Under the pieces are notes generated by a model. The model did no database searches, was not told where the DNA came from, and saw only the letters and a list, made by a program, of their open reading frames with translations. Position numbers and translations under genes: made by a program. Below are positions 8,621-17,881 of a DNA stretch of 64,000 nt, one piece after another. Position 1 is the stretch's first letter. Every line of letters starts with the position of its first letter. The stretch comes from Variovorax sp. 770b2 (GTDB lineage Bacteria > Pseudomonadota > Gammaproteobacteria > Burkholderiales > Burkholderiaceae_C), in NCBI RefSeq assembly GCF_900115685.1, contig NZ_FOXJ01000001.1:2141796-2205795 (forward strand), read 5' to 3'.

Positions 8621-9472
8621 ATGAACAAGGCGTTTGATGCCACAGCCCGCGGGCTACGGACCTTTGTGTCCGATGTGGCAGACGGCTTTTTTGAAATCAC
8701 CCACAACGGGTTTGCATTGGTCGGTTTGGCCATCGTGTTCGCGGCCCTCGCCCTCGTGGCACGGCCCGATCTGCGCCAGACCGGCGAGGAACAGCTCATG
8801 GGCTGGCTGCAGTCGCGCAAGCCCGCGCCTGAAGTCAGCGACCTGGAGCCGACCGCCATCGAGCGCACCACGGCCGCGAGCCCCGGCGACCTGCCCAAGC
8901 AGCAGGCGGCCGTGGCTTACTGGCTGAGCAAGAAGTACAGCGTCGCGGCCGAGCCGCTGAGCGTGCTGGTGTCCGAGGCCTACAGCATCGGCAAGCGCAC
9001 CAAGCTCGACCCGACGCTGATCCTGGCCATCATGGCCGTGGAATCCAGTTTCAATCCTTTTGCCCAGAGCCACGTCGGCGCCCAGGGCCTGATGCAGGTC
9101 ATGACCCGCGTGCACGGCGACAAGTACGAAAGCGCGGGCGGCACGCTCACCGCCTTCGACCCGGTGACCAACATGCGCGTGGGCGTGAAGGTGCTGCAGG
9201 AATGCATCGCCCGTGCCGGCTCGCTCGAGGGGGGCCTGCGCTACTACGTGGGCGCGGCCAACCTCGAAGACGACGGCGGCTACGCCAGCAAGGTCATGGC
9301 CGAGCACGAACGCCTGCTGCAGGTCGCCAACGGCCGTGCGCCGTCGGTGCTGCCGCCCCGGCCGATCATTCGCGCACAGCCGATTCCCATCGTGACGCCG
9401 ACCCCGGCACCGATCAAGGCCGAAGAAGGCTCGGAACCCGCAAAGGTCGCGCTGCTTTCCGCCGTTTCCTGA
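8621..9472 (+). CDS. Membrane-anchored lytic transglycosylase (SLT domain)
   Basis: A 283-residue protein. ATG 8621 is chosen for its AGGAAG ribosome site at 8611-8616; the open frame continues upstream but covers the promoter. One N-terminal membrane segment lies at about residues 29-47 (FALVGLAIVFAALALVA), so the catalytic domain faces the periplasm. The goose-lysozyme-like SLT domain at about 110-250 has the signature ILAIMAVESSFNPFAQS with E141 as the likely general acid, followed by GAQGLMQVM. Such enzymes cleave the MurNAc-GlcNAc bond of peptidoglycan, forming 1,6-anhydro products. A proline-rich tail follows the domain. It precedes the glyA riboswitch but is probably a separate transcription unit. 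Confidence 0.88.
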   Translation: MNKAFDATARGLRTFVSDVADGFFEITHNGFALVGLAIVFAALALVARPDLRQTGEEQLMGWLQSRKPAPEVSDLEPTAIERTTAASPGDLPKQQAAVAYWLSKKYSVAAEPLSVLVSEAYSIGKRTKLDPTLILAIMAVESSFNPFAQSHVGAQGLMQVMTRVHGDKYESAGGTLTAFDPVTNMRVGVKVLQECIARAGSLEGGLRYYVGAANLEDDGGYASKVMAEHERLLQVANGRAPSVLPPRPIIRAQPIPIVTPTPAPIKAEEGSEPAKVALLSAVS

Positions 9473-9505
9473 AACTGGCCTGGCCGGGTGTGAGCTACAC
9501 TCGGC

Positions 9506-9623
9506 CCCGTACGCGACTGGCGATAGGCGCAGCACCCGAACAAGGTGCCCCGCGCTGACGTGGAATACCACTGGGAAGCGTGCCGCCTGACCACAACAGG
9601 CGTTCAGCCGTTCGCCTGGGCAG
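9506..9623 (+). promoter_or_regulatory. ZTP (pfl) riboswitch controlling glyA
   Basis: The region has the conserved parts of the pfl/ZTP aptamer in order: CGCGACTGGCGA (9513-9524), a GTGG-AATA-CCAC hairpin followed by GGGAAGCG, and the 3' block GCCGTTCGCCTGGGCA (9607-9622), which supplies the pseudoknot and ligand-binding strand. ZTP/ZMP riboswitches sense the purine intermediate ZTP, a signal of 10-formyl-THF shortage, and usually raise expression of one-carbon genes. glyA starts 47 bases downstream, which fits exactly. I do not see a clear terminator hairpin in the expression platform, so control may be at translation. Confidence 0.88.
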
Positions 9624-9669
9624 CCCTTGTTTGGTTGAAGAACAAGGACCTCGTCTTCAAAGGACTGCC

Positions 9670-10914
9670 ATGTACCAACGCAATATCCTGGTCGAACAGA
9701 CCGACCCCGAGATCTGGGCTGCGATTCAAGCCGAAAACGCGCGCCAGGAACACCACATCGAGCTGATCGCCAGCGAGAACTACGCCTCGCCCGCCGTCAT
9801 GGCCGCCCAGGGCTCGCAGCTCACCAACAAGTACGCCGAAGGCTACCCGGGCAAGCGCTACTACGGCGGCTGCGAGCACGTCGACGTGGCCGAGCAACTG
9901 GCCATCGACCGCGTCAAGCAGATCTTCGGTGCCGACGCCGCCAACGTGCAGCCCCATTGCGGCGCCTCGGCCAACGAAGCCGTGATGCTCGCCTTCCTGA
10001 AGCCCGGCGACACCATCATGGGCATGAGCCTGGCCGAAGGCGGCCACCTGACCCACGGCATGCCGCTGAACATGAGCGGCAAGTGGTTCAACGTGGTGAG
10101 CTACGGCCTGGACGCCAACGAAGCCATCGACTACGACGCGATGGAACGCAAGGCGCACGAGCACATGCCCAAGCTGATCATCGCGGGCGCTTCGGCCTAC
10201 TCGCTGCGCATCGACTTCGAGCGCTTCGCCAAGGTGGCCAAGGACGTGGGCGCGATCTTCATGGTCGACATCGCCCACTACGCCGGCCTCGTGGCCGCGG
10301 GCGTGTACCCCAACCCGGTGCCGCACGCCGACATCGTCACCTCGACCACCCACAAGAGCCTGCGCGGCCCGCGCGGCGGCATCATCCTGATGAAGGCGCA
10401 GCACGAGAAGGCCATCAACAGCGCGATCTTCCCCGGCCTGCAAGGCGGTCCGCTGATGCACGTGATCGCCGCCAAGGCCGTCGCGTTCAAGGAAGCCATG
10501 GCGCCCGAGTTCAAGGCTTACCAGCAACAGGTGGTCAAGAACGCCCAGATCGTGGCCGACACCCTCACCGAGCGCGGCCTGCGCATCGTGAGCGGACGCA
10601 CCGAAAGCCACGTCATGCTGGTCGACCTGCGCGCCAAGGGCATCACCGGCAAGGAAGCCGAAGCCGTGCTGGGCAGCGCCCACATGACGATCAACAAGAA
10701 CGCGATCCCCAACGACCCCGAAAAGCCGATGGTCACCAGCGGCGTGCGCATCGGCACCCCGGCCATGACCACGCGCGGCTTCAAGGACGAAGAGGCCCGC
10801 ATCACCGCAAACCTGGTCGCCGACGTGCTCGAGAACCCGCGCGACGCGGCGAACATCGACGCGGTGCGTGCCAAGGTGCATGCGCTGACGAGCCGCTTCC
10901 CCGTCTATCGCTGA
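9670..10914 (+). CDS. glyA: Serine hydroxymethyltransferase
   Basis: The 414-residue enzyme starts at ATG 9670 ([15 protein letters not shown]); the in-frame extension to 9580 would translate the riboswitch and is rejected. It is a fold-type I PLP enzyme that converts serine and THF to glycine and 5,10-methylene-THF, the main source of one-carbon units for purines, thymidylate and methionine. The PLP lysine is K229 in [14 protein letters not shown]. Other family motifs include the N-terminal [26 protein letters not shown] and [13 protein letters not shown]. Length and motifs are complete. Regulation by the ZTP riboswitch immediately upstream is predicted. nrdR follows after 21 bases and may be co-transcribed. 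Confidence 0.97.
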   Translation: MYQRNILVEQTDPEIWAAIQAENARQEHHIELIASENYASPAVMAAQGSQLTNKYAEGYPGKRYYGGCEHVDVAEQLAIDRVKQIFGADAANVQPHCGASANEAVMLAFLKPGDTIMGMSLAEGGHLTHGMPLNMSGKWFNVVSYGLDANEAIDYDAMERKAHEHMPKLIIAGASAYSLRIDFERFAKVAKDVGAIFMVDIAHYAGLVAAGVYPNPVPHADIVTSTTHKSLRGPRGGIILMKAQHEKAINSAIFPGLQGGPLMHVIAAKAVAFKEAMAPEFKAYQQQVVKNAQIVADTLTERGLRIVSGRTESHVMLVDLRAKGITGKEAEAVLGSAHMTINKNAIPNDPEKPMVTSGVRIGTPAMTTRGFKDEEARITANLVADVLENPRDAANIDAVRAKVHALTSRFPVYR

Positions 10915-10935
10915 TCCGACTGGCGAGACGACCGC

Positions 10936-11379
10936 ATGAAATGCCCTTTTTGCGGTCATCTTGAAACGCAGGTCGTCGAGACCCGCGTTTCGGAAGACGC
11001 CGACTTCGTGCGCAGGCGCCGCCAGTGCAGCGCCTGCGACAAGCGCTTCACCACCTACGAGCGCCCCGACGTCAATTTCCCCGTGGTCGTGAAGAAGGAC
11101 GGCAGCCGCGCCGACTTCGACTCGGCCAAGGTGCGCGCCTCGATGATGCTGGCGCTGCGCAAGCGGCCGGTGAGCATCGAGCAGATCGACACCGCCCTCT
11201 TGCGCATCGAGCAGAAGCTCCTGGCCAGCGGCCTGCGCGAAATCGATTCGACCAAGGTCGGTGAACTCGTGATGCGCGAGTTGAAGCGCCTGGACAAGGT
11301 GGCCTACGTGCGCTTTGCCTCGGTGTACCGCAGCTTCGAAGACGTGGACGAATTCAGGCAGTTGCTGCGGGACATCTGA
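10936..11379 (+). CDS. nrdR: Transcriptional repressor NrdR
   Basis: A 147-residue protein with an N-terminal zinc ribbon (C3, C6, C31, C34) followed by RFTTYERP and an ATP-cone domain (about residues 46-136, beginning [17 protein letters not shown]). NrdR senses ATP/dATP and represses ribonucleotide reductase genes by binding NrdR boxes. The full family length is present. It lies 21 bases after glyA on the same strand. In many betaproteobacteria nrdR is directly followed by ribD; here the opposite-strand pilin operon lies between them. A weak hairpin with a T-rich tail follows near 11403, overlapping the 3' end of fimT. Confidence 0.96.
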   Translation: MKCPFCGHLETQVVETRVSEDADFVRRRRQCSACDKRFTTYERPDVNFPVVVKKDGSRADFDSAKVRASMMLALRKRPVSIEQIDTALLRIEQKLLASGLREIDSTKVGELVMRELKRLDKVAYVRFASVYRSFEDVDEFRQLLRDI

Positions 11380-11410
11380 GCCTGCCTACCTGAGACTGCA
11401 GGGGCGCTCC

Positions 11411-11968
11411 TCAGGCGCCGCTTTCTCCTCCCCTGGCGCACGCGCCCGAGCCGCAATCGCCGCTCACATCCGGATTGCAGACCTTCGCCCGGCCCGAGGC
11501 CGAGACGATGATCGACGCCCTGCGCCCGGTCTCGGCCTTCAGCGTCAGGCAGCCCGCGCTGAAGCCGGACCGGCTCGTCTGGCGCGAGAAGCCGTTGCCG
11601 TCGTAGCGCAGGCCCTGCGCGAAACCGCCCCCCAGTGTCGTGTCGACGCTCACACCCTGCGGCAATCGCTCGAAGCGCCGCAGCGTCTGGGGCGATTCAT
11701 CGGCGCCGGTCCGGACGACCCAGCCATCGGACCAGTCGCTGCCCGCGAGCGCCGCCACTTCGACGGGCCGCGCGCGCTGGATGGCCTCCATGCGCGCGAA
11801 GCTCAATGCGGCATTGAAGCCTTGTGCCGCGGTCGCGAGGCGCTGGTTGAGCAGCATGTCGCGAAAGCTCGGCGCCCCCGCGGCCGCCAGCGCTGCCACG
11901 ATGGCCACGACCACCATGAGCTCGATCAAGGTGAAGCCAGCCGACAACGTTCTTTTGCCGCCCTTCAT
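11411..11968 (-). CDS. fimT: GspH/FimT-family minor pseudopilin
   Basis: A 185-residue type IV pilin-like protein. ATG 11968 overlaps the pilE stop codon as ATGA and yields a short leader (MKGGKRTLSAG) followed by the prepilin peptidase motif G-FTLIELMVVVAIVAALAAAG, where the +5 glutamate is present. The globular domain (RLATAAQGFNAALSFARMEA, then a GWVV strand) matches GspH/FimT minor pilins, which prime pilus assembly and in some species bind DNA for uptake. It is the last gene of the minor pilin operon. The C-terminus is Gly/Ala-rich and has two Cys that could form a disulfide. Confidence 0.88.
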   Translation of the reverse strand: MKGGKRTLSAGFTLIELMVVVAIVAALAAAGAPSFRDMLLNQRLATAAQGFNAALSFARMEAIQRARPVEVAALAGSDWSDGWVVRTGADESPQTLRRFERLPQGVSVDTTLGGGFAQGLRYDGNGFSRQTSRSGFSAGCLTLKAETGRRASIIVSASGRAKVCNPDVSGDCGSGACARGGESGA

Positions 11969-12402
11969 TGCCAGCACCTGCCCGCCTGCGTGCCGTCGCA
12001 GCCCTTGCCGCCCGTGCTGTCCACCCAGAGGTTGCCGACCTGCGGATCGGAGAAACCGGCCTTCAGCGTGGCCGTCAGCCGGATGCAGCTGTCGATGCTC
12101 CCCTTCCCCTCGCAATTGCCGCTCTCGACGGTGTACTTGCCGCCTGCGCCGCCATTTCCTGAGCTTCCCGAGTCTCCCGAGTCTCCCGAGTCGCCCGCGT
12201 AGCGCCGGTACCGCCCGACCTGCGTGTAGAGGCGCTCCTGCTCCTGCATCTGCTGCATCAGCGCGGACCGCCCCTCGCTGCGCCAGCCCTTCCGCACGAA
12301 ATCCATGTACGACGGATAGGAGATGGCGGCCAGGATCGCGGCAATGGCCACCACGATCAGCATCTCGATCAACGTGAATCCACGAAATGCCGAGGGCTTC
12401 AT
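11965..12402 (-). CDS. pilE: Type IV minor pilin PilE
   Basis: A 145-residue prepilin. ATG 12402 overlaps the pilY1 stop as ATGA. The leader MKPSAFRG is cut before F, giving the mature N-terminus FTLIEMLIVVAIAAILAAIS, a typical pilin helix with E at +5. It is followed by YPSYMDFVRKGWRSEGRSAL and the PilE-type LYTQVGRYRRYAG. Four cysteines lie in the C-terminal half, with Cys97/Cys106 and Cys136/Cys143 plausible pairs. A Gly/Asp/Ser repeat (GDSGDSGDSGSSG, about residues 70-82) comes from a 9-bp tandem DNA repeat and probably forms a surface loop. PilE-class minor pilins act with PilVWX and PilY1 in priming pilus assembly. Confidence 0.88.
   Translation of the reverse strand: MKPSAFRGFTLIEMLIVVAIAAILAAISYPSYMDFVRKGWRSEGRSALMQQMQEQERLYTQVGRYRRYAGDSGDSGDSGSSGNGGAGGKYTVESGNCEGKGSIDSCIRLTATLKAGFSDPQVGNLWVDSTGGKGCDGTQAGRCWQ
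12161..12196 (+). repeat. 9-bp tandem repeat (four units) inside pilE
   Basis: Units GAGCTTCCC, GAGTCTCCC, GAGTCTCCC and GAGTCGCCC follow each other without gaps. Read on the minus strand they encode GDSGDSGDSGSSG in the minor pilin. The unit length is a multiple of three, so copy-number change would alter loop length without a frameshift. Confidence 0.9.
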
Positions 12403-15400
12403 TTTTTCGCGCCCCGGTAATCGACGACCTCTCGCCAGTTCAGGCGCCCGCCGGTCTGGACCATCTTGCCGTCGCCGGCAGGCTGGGCGTTCGACATGCC
12501 GCCGGCCCGGCCTCCCCGGGCATCCCGCGCGCCGATGCTGACGATGCCCAGCCGCTTGGTTTCCGACCGACGCCCGAAGGCATCGGTGGCGCCGAAGCCA
12601 GCCATGCCCAGTTGCACCAGGTGCGGCGCGCCCAGCATGCCGATGCCTGATGGCGTGCAAGAGCCGCCCTGCGAAAGTCCGGTCATCGCGTTCACCGCGC
12701 AACTGCGGCCACCGCCATCGGCGCTGCATGCGCTGGCATTGGGAATCAGCGTGTTGAAGAACAGCTGGCCGTCGCTCAGCACCGGCTGGAAGACCAGCCG
12801 CTCGCCCTGCTCGGGTCCCGCCGGCAGATCGAAGTACCAGCCGCGCCGGGTGTTCGTCTTGCGGTCGAATGCACCGTAGACGAAGGGATCGCCGGCGAGG
12901 GGCGGGGATGCCTGTCCATCGCTGGGCGATACCTTGCGAGGCTGAAGCTGCGTGCGCGCTTCGCCGGCAGGAATCGCCATGCCGTTGTCGTACACGCCGT
13001 AGATCGTCTGCACGCCGCGGCTCGATCGGCCAAGGTCTTCCGGGCTCACGAACTTGCCCGTGCCGAAGAGCACGATCGCGCCACCAGCCGGCCCCACACC
13101 GACTTCCGGCGCGACGGTGATGGGCTGGCGCTTCGCATCCGCGCCGCTGCCGGCGGTGGCGACCATCAGCGGGCGGCCATTCAAGCCCAGTGCATTGCTC
13201 GCGCTCCAAGGCGCATTGCCCGTGAAGTCGAACTTCCACAGGTTGCCCTGCGTATCGCCGGCATAGAGCAAGCGCGTGGACCCGTCCGTTGCCGCGTAGT
13301 CGCCCGGCGTGCTCAAGGCATTCACGAAGGTGAGGTCCGCCGGGCGAGGCAGAACGATCTTGTAGAAGTTGGCGTTCAGCTTCCATGCCTCAGCTGCGGG
13401 CTTGTCGAGCGAAAGCAGGAACATCGCGGCGCGTCCCTCCTTGTTGGCGTTGTTGAAGCCCGAAGGAACGACGGCGAACCAGCCATAGGTCGCCGCCTCG
13501 GTCTTCGTGGCCGCGGCCGTGCGGAACTTCATGATGCGTGGCGCCTGGGTCACGCGGCCCATGTCGTTGTCGTACGCGCCGCTGAACTCCCACAGCACCT
13601 TGTCGGCCGAGAAGTCCGCAGGGTCGGTCACGTCGAGCGCGAAAACCCCGGTGGCGCCTCCGCCGCTGCCGGAGACCAGCACGGTCTTCCACGCACCGTT
13701 CGCCATCCGCGCTTCACCCACGGCCGGTGTTCCATCGACATGGCTTTGGTGCACGTAGTCGGGCGAGGTGTAGGCGCCCAGCTTGGCGAACATGATCCGC
13801 GGCACATAGGCGAAGAATTCCTTGCCGGTGCGGGCTTCGAAGGCGTGCAGCATGCCGTCGTTGGCGCCGACGTACACCGCGTGCGGCCGGCCTCGATGGG
13901 CCGCCAGGAACTTGTCGTAGCCGGCCCCCTGGCTCGCGAGGCTCGGCGCACCCACGTAGACCGGATTCGAATTGGTCACATCGCCCATGATCGAATCGCG
14001 CACGCGGAAAATGCCCTGCGGCGAGGACTGCTCCTTGCGGCGATCCCCCCGCAGATAGGCCAGGCGATCGGCGCCAAGACCGTCCGAGGTTTCAGGCACG
14101 GCATACGGCGTCGCGCTCAGCCATCCGCGCAGCCCGTCATCGAGCGCCGCCCATTCGAACGGCGTGCCGACACCAGCCGTCGAGAGCGTGAAGATGCGCC
14201 GGCCCGCGATGTCCCGCGCAGCCACGGGCGGCGTTGCGTTCGGGTTGCCGGTCAGCAATTCGCCGGCATCCCAGTCGGGCTTGTCGGACTTGTGCACAGC
14301 GCCGCTCGCCGCATCGACGCCGAGCCGATACGACAGCAGCGTGCCCGACCAGCGTCGCCCGTCGAACTGCGGCACGTAGAGGCTGGCACCGGCGTTCGTG
14401 ATCGTGTCCGACGAGATCGCGCTGCCCGCCGAAATGCCGCCCGCCGATGCTTCGGCGCGCAGGAAGGCCCGGCGGATGGCAGCGGTCAACTGCGACGGCT
14501 CACCCGCCAGGAGGTAGTTGGCGGGCTTGGGCTGGTTGTCGGCGTCGAGGCCTTCGGCCCATTCGGAACCACCGCCCGACGCGCGAAACGGATTGCCGTC
14601 GTCGTTGGTGTCGGCAAAGCCGCCGTACTTCGCGGCCAGGTAGAAAGCGCTGCCGCGCTGCTTCTGCCCGATGGCGCTCTCGCCGCCCCGCCCCATGTCG
14701 ACGGCGAAGGTCTGCACCCGCAGATCGGGATGGTCGCTGCGGATCTTTTGCGTGTGAGCCCAATACGCGAGGCCTGCCATGCCGAACGAGCCCTTGTCTG
14801 CGCCCGTTTCAATGGCGGCGATATTGGCGGAGGTCAGCGGTGTTCCGCCCTTGTAGTTGAGCGCCCTGGGCCCCTCGTTGCCGCTCGTGGTGAGGCCCGC
14901 CTTTCCTGAAGGGTGCGTGAAAGAAAGTGCCTCCCTGTTTTCGAAGGCACCGACCAGGCCCGTCCAGTAGGCGGTGTCGGGTTCATAGGCTGCGCTGTTG
15001 AAACCGCGGTCGAAGTCGCCGATGGAGTCGCCCTTCGAGAGGCCGGGGAGCGAACGGTCGTAATGGGTCTCGGCGTCGCCGATCACGAGGATGCCGTTTC
15101 TCTGGCAACTGGCGGCAATGGGGTCTCCACGGCTCCGAGCGCTGTCCGTGTCTGACACCGCGTTGGGCGTCGGCGCCTTGCCTTGCAGGTAGCGCAGCGA
15201 CTCGTAGTAGAGCTCGCCCGCTGGGTCGAACAGGCTGTAGACGCCCTGCCCGGCGCCGTTGCGACCGAAGCGGTTGATGGCGTCGACGACACCGTCGCCC
15301 TCCGCCGCACCAGCCTTGAACACGCCGGTCGTCGCATCCCACTCCGCCCGTGGGTTGTCCACCGTGTCGAGGGTCGCGTCGATCTTTTTCGGCCCGGCGT

Positions 15401-16244
15401 GCTTCATCGGCGCGCGCATCACGCCGCCGTAGCGCGCGGGGTCGTCGTCCGGCAGATAGCCGAAGACGGAGAACTTCATCCGCCCGGCGTAGCGCTGGAT
15501 GCTGCCCACGGGTTTGTAGTTGCCGTCGGGATACGAAGCGCACAACGAGGAGCGCGCCGCTGCTTCGGTCGGCGTACACACCTCGACGCGCGCAAGGTAA
15601 GTCGTGCCGCCCGGCTCCGTGCAAGTGCCGCCACCGGCCGGCCCGACGGCAAACCGGTCCAGGCAGTTGCCGAAGTGCAGCGTGCCGGTCGCGAGCAAGC
15701 CATCGCGGGCTGCGGTGACCAACGGCGTCAGCTTGTCGAGGTTGCCAGTCACAGTCTTGTCGGGGAAGGAGCCGCTGCGATAAAAGTCTTCCGGCAACAC
15801 CGCGCGCTGCAGCACCGTGCGGCCCGGTTCGTCGATCACGCGATCGCCCCCGGTCAATGCAAGGCGCACCCCGTCGAGCGACGATGACACGGCCCAGTTC
15901 AGCAGATTGCCGCTCCATTGGTTGACGCAGGCAATGGCGCCGCCATCCGGCTTCGTCGCCGTGGCCGAGCGCTTGAAATAACCGTCGCCCGTCGCGTAGC
16001 TGTAGCAGCCCATCGGGTCCCAGTAGCCGCCGTAGGTCTTCTTCGCGTCGAAGTTGTCGCGGTACGCCGCGCCTGCGTTCGCGCGCTTCAGCGAAAGATC
16101 GATCACCACCCCGGGATCGACGCGCGATGCCAGCGAAAACATCGGCTCGCTCGGAAGCACCGCTTCAGGTGGAAGCAGGGTCGTCGCCGCGTGGGCACAA
16201 GAGGCGGCGCAGGCCAGCGCCGCGCAAAGTCGAAGAAAGCGCAT
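12399..16244 (-). CDS. pilY1: PilY1/PilC-type pilus tip and adhesion protein
   Basis: A 1281-residue secreted protein with a signal peptide (MRFLRLCAALACAASCAHA, cut before ATTLLPPE). The N-terminal two thirds are variable, with many Gly/Asp-rich loops; an EF-hand-like DTNDDGNPF lies near residue 544. From about residue 780 the chain enters the conserved C-terminal PilC/PilY1 beta-propeller domain, recognised by VYVGANDGMLHAFEARTGK and ending near RLNWREVVDY. PilY1 sits at the pilus tip, promotes pilus extension and surface sensing, and can bind calcium. The stop codon overlaps the pilE start. The start codon is 6 bases from the end of pilX. Confidence 0.92.
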   Translation of the reverse strand: MRFLRLCAALACAASCAHAATTLLPPEAVLPSEPMFSLASRVDPGVVIDLSLKRANAGAAYRDNFDAKKTYGGYWDPMGCYSYATGDGYFKRSATATKPDGGAIACVNQWSGNLLNWAVSSSLDGVRLALTGGDRVIDEPGRTVLQRAVLPEDFYRSGSFPDKTVTGNLDKLTPLVTAARDGLLATGTLHFGNCLDRFAVGPAGGGTCTEPGGTTYLARVEVCTPTEAAARSSLCASYPDGNYKPVGSIQRYAGRMKFSVFGYLPDDDPARYGGVMRAPMKHAGPKKIDATLDTVDNPRAEWDATTGVFKAGAAEGDGVVDAINRFGRNGAGQGVYSLFDPAGELYYESLRYLQGKAPTPNAVSDTDSARSRGDPIAASCQRNGILVIGDAETHYDRSLPGLSKGDSIGDFDRGFNSAAYEPDTAYWTGLVGAFENREALSFTHPSGKAGLTTSGNEGPRALNYKGGTPLTSANIAAIETGADKGSFGMAGLAYWAHTQKIRSDHPDLRVQTFAVDMGRGGESAIGQKQRGSAFYLAAKYGGFADTNDDGNPFRASGGGSEWAEGLDADNQPKPANYLLAGEPSQLTAAIRRAFLRAEASAGGISAGSAISSDTITNAGASLYVPQFDGRRWSGTLLSYRLGVDAASGAVHKSDKPDWDAGELLTGNPNATPPVAARDIAGRRIFTLSTAGVGTPFEWAALDDGLRGWLSATPYAVPETSDGLGADRLAYLRGDRRKEQSSPQGIFRVRDSIMGDVTNSNPVYVGAPSLASQGAGYDKFLAAHRGRPHAVYVGANDGMLHAFEARTGKEFFAYVPRIMFAKLGAYTSPDYVHQSHVDGTPAVGEARMANGAWKTVLVSGSGGGATGVFALDVTDPADFSADKVLWEFSGAYDNDMGRVTQAPRIMKFRTAAATKTEAATYGWFAVVPSGFNNANKEGRAAMFLLSLDKPAAEAWKLNANFYKIVLPRPADLTFVNALSTPGDYAATDGSTRLLYAGDTQGNLWKFDFTGNAPWSASNALGLNGRPLMVATAGSGADAKRQPITVAPEVGVGPAGGAIVLFGTGKFVSPEDLGRSSRGVQTIYGVYDNGMAIPAGEARTQLQPRKVSPSDGQASPPLAGDPFVYGAFDRKTNTRRGWYFDLPAGPEQGERLVFQPVLSDGQLFFNTLIPNASACSADGGGRSCAVNAMTGLSQGGSCTPSGIGMLGAPHLVQLGMAGFGATDAFGRRSETKRLGIVSIGARDARGGRAGGMSNAQPAGDGKMVQTGGRLNWREVVDYRGAKK

Positions 16245-16250
16245 GCAGGT

Positions 16251-16910
16251 TCAGTCTTGAGGAAGGCAGCCGGGGCCGGCCGCCGGTTTGTACAAATTGG
16301 TCTGCAGCACGACCTGCGTCTCGTCGCGCATGCCGTAGCCGATAGCGGTGACGCGAAAGAGGTAGTCGGCGTCACGGGCGCTCGCGCTCTGCAGCGCATC
16401 GGCCGGCCAGCCACCACGGCTGCGAACGGCTTCCACGATGTAGCGCGGTGCGCGGGCAGGCAACGCGCCCGCTCGCATTCCCGTGGCGGCATCGCCGCTG
16501 AAGTAGCGCTGTCCCGTGAAGGTGCCGTAGGCGACAGACCTGCCGCTGTCGGCGGAAAAATCGACGGTCGTCCACGCCGGATCGACACCCGGCTCCGAGG
16601 GTGCGCACAACCCCTGCTGCTTGCCGTCACCACCGCATCCTTCGACAAAGCCGCTCACGTCACGGCGGCTGAAGAGACAGAGGCGCTGCCGCGTGTCGTC
16701 GTTGGGGCCGAGTACATCGGTTTCGGCGTCGACGAGGGCCGCCTCGGCCGCCTGGAACGCCACCTCGGTGTCGCGGTCGTTGCGGGCGCTGCGTTCGTTG
16801 ACCAGCGAGACCTGCGCCGCGCCGACGCCCAGCACGGTGGCCACGAGCAGTAGCAGCAGCACGACGATCAGCGAGAAGCCCCATTGCGGCGAACGACAGC
16901 GCGGGCTCAC
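16251..16910 (-). CDS. pilX: PilX-type minor pilin
   Basis: A 219-residue protein starting at GTG 16910, which overlaps the pilW stop as GTGA. After a short basic leader (VSPRCRSPQWG) comes the hydrophobic helix FSLIVVLLLLLVATVLGVGA, which lacks the usual +5 glutamate, as in PilX/GspK-type proteins. It is followed by SLVNERSARNDRDTEVAFQAAEAAL, the classic PilX signature (EAEAAL-like), and a C-terminal domain with several Cys. PilX forms part of the minor pilin complex that caps the growing pilus. It is surrounded by pilW and pilY1 with no spacing, so it is translationally coupled. Confidence 0.87.
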   Translation of the reverse strand: MSPRCRSPQWGFSLIVVLLLLLVATVLGVGAAQVSLVNERSARNDRDTEVAFQAAEAALVDAETDVLGPNDDTRQRLCLFSRRDVSGFVEGCGGDGKQQGLCAPSEPGVDPAWTTVDFSADSGRSVAYGTFTGQRYFSGDAATGMRAGALPARAPRYIVEAVRSRGGWPADALQSASARDADYLFRVTAIGYGMRDETQVVLQTNLYKPAAGPGCLPQD

Positions 16911-17881
16911 GATGCAAGCCCCTTCATCGGATTGCGCAACATGACCGTGAAGGTCGCGACGCGACGCAGCCTGCCGTCCGCTGGCGGCCTGAAACTCAAC
17001 TCGGAAAAATCGGTGCCCAGCGGATAGAGCACCTCCTCCGCCTCTGGCCCCCCGCCCCGGGCGTGCGCGCTGCGTGCCACCATGCCGATGCGCAACCCGA
17101 CCACCTTGCGCCATTCGTCGGCGACCTTGTCTTGCGACGCGGCCATCGCCTCGAGCTGGGCGGCGTCCATCCACTGATCGGGGACGCCATCGCCATCGGC
17201 GTCGTGGCCGTAGACGACCTTGAAGACCTCGATGCCGCGCGCCAACGGCTGTGCCTGGAACGGGCCGTTCTTCGAGGCGCGGTATTTGCAATAGAGCTCG
17301 GGCTCCTTGTCCGCGGCTTCGGCGATGTAGAAGAAGCTCCAGGCGCGGTCCGCGGACACCGGCTTGTCCGCCGAGGGCCCGGGTTGCGCGAAGCCCATGC
17401 AATCGATCATGGCGCCGTCGGGCTCGGTGCCATCGCCTCCCGGGCGGCTGCGGCCGAAGAAGCGGATCCGCAGGGAATCGCTCGCGTTGACGCCGCGGGT
17501 GTTGTGCGCGCCGTAGCTGTCGCCGACACCGCTGACACGCGTATCGCTCGCGCCCACGATGTCGAGGTCCAGGGGGTCGTTCGATGACGCCGTCGCGCCG
17601 CTCGCGATCGTTGCCGCACCGTCGGGGCTCTGGGAGTCGGGCGCGTAGTCGGCGTAGCCGGCTTGCCGCACGACGGTCCTCACGACGAAGCCCGCGAACC
17701 TCAGCGACTCCTCCACCGCCTGCGCATCGGCATCGACCGTGAACAGCCACTGGCTGCCGATGAACGCGGCCGTGGCCGCGAGCACGACCACCAGCGCGAT
17801 GGCCATGGCGACCAGCAGTTCGACCAGCGTTACGCCGCGCTGACGTACATCGCCCATGGGATCAGGAACCGGCTTGGCCAT
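16907..17881 (-). CDS. pilW: PilW-type minor pilin
   Basis: A 324-residue prepilin with leader MAKPVPDPMGDVRQRG and pilin helix VTLVELLVAMAIALVVVLAA (Glu at +5). The body (LFTVDADAQAVEESLRFAGFVVRTVVRQAGYADY) matches PilW, the largest of the PilVWX minor pilins. ATG 17881 is used because a GGGG tract is suitably spaced; ATG 17890 and 17857 are alternatives, and the first two overlap the end of pilV. The stop overlaps the pilX start. It works with PilV, PilX, PilY1 and PilE in pilus priming in the inner membrane and periplasm. Confidence 0.87.
   Translation of the reverse strand: MAKPVPDPMGDVRQRGVTLVELLVAMAIALVVVLAATAAFIGSQWLFTVDADAQAVEESLRFAGFVVRTVVRQAGYADYAPDSQSPDGAATIASGATASSNDPLDLDIVGASDTRVSGVGDSYGAHNTRGVNASDSLRIRFFGRSRPGGDGTEPDGAMIDCMGFAQPGPSADKPVSADRAWSFFYIAEAADKEPELYCKYRASKNGPFQAQPLARGIEVFKVVYGHDADGDGVPDQWMDAAQLEAMAASQDKVADEWRKVVGLRIGMVARSAHARGGGPEAEEVLYPLGTDFSELSFRPPADGRLRRVATFTVMLRNPMKGLAS

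Noticed and set aside
9580..9669. N-terminal extension of glyA
   Set aside because: It would translate the ZTP riboswitch; ATG 9670 gives the standard SHMT N-terminus.
12399..16853. Several long plus-strand ORFs across pilY1 and pilX
   Set aside because: They overlap clear pilin and PilY1 genes and have no family features.
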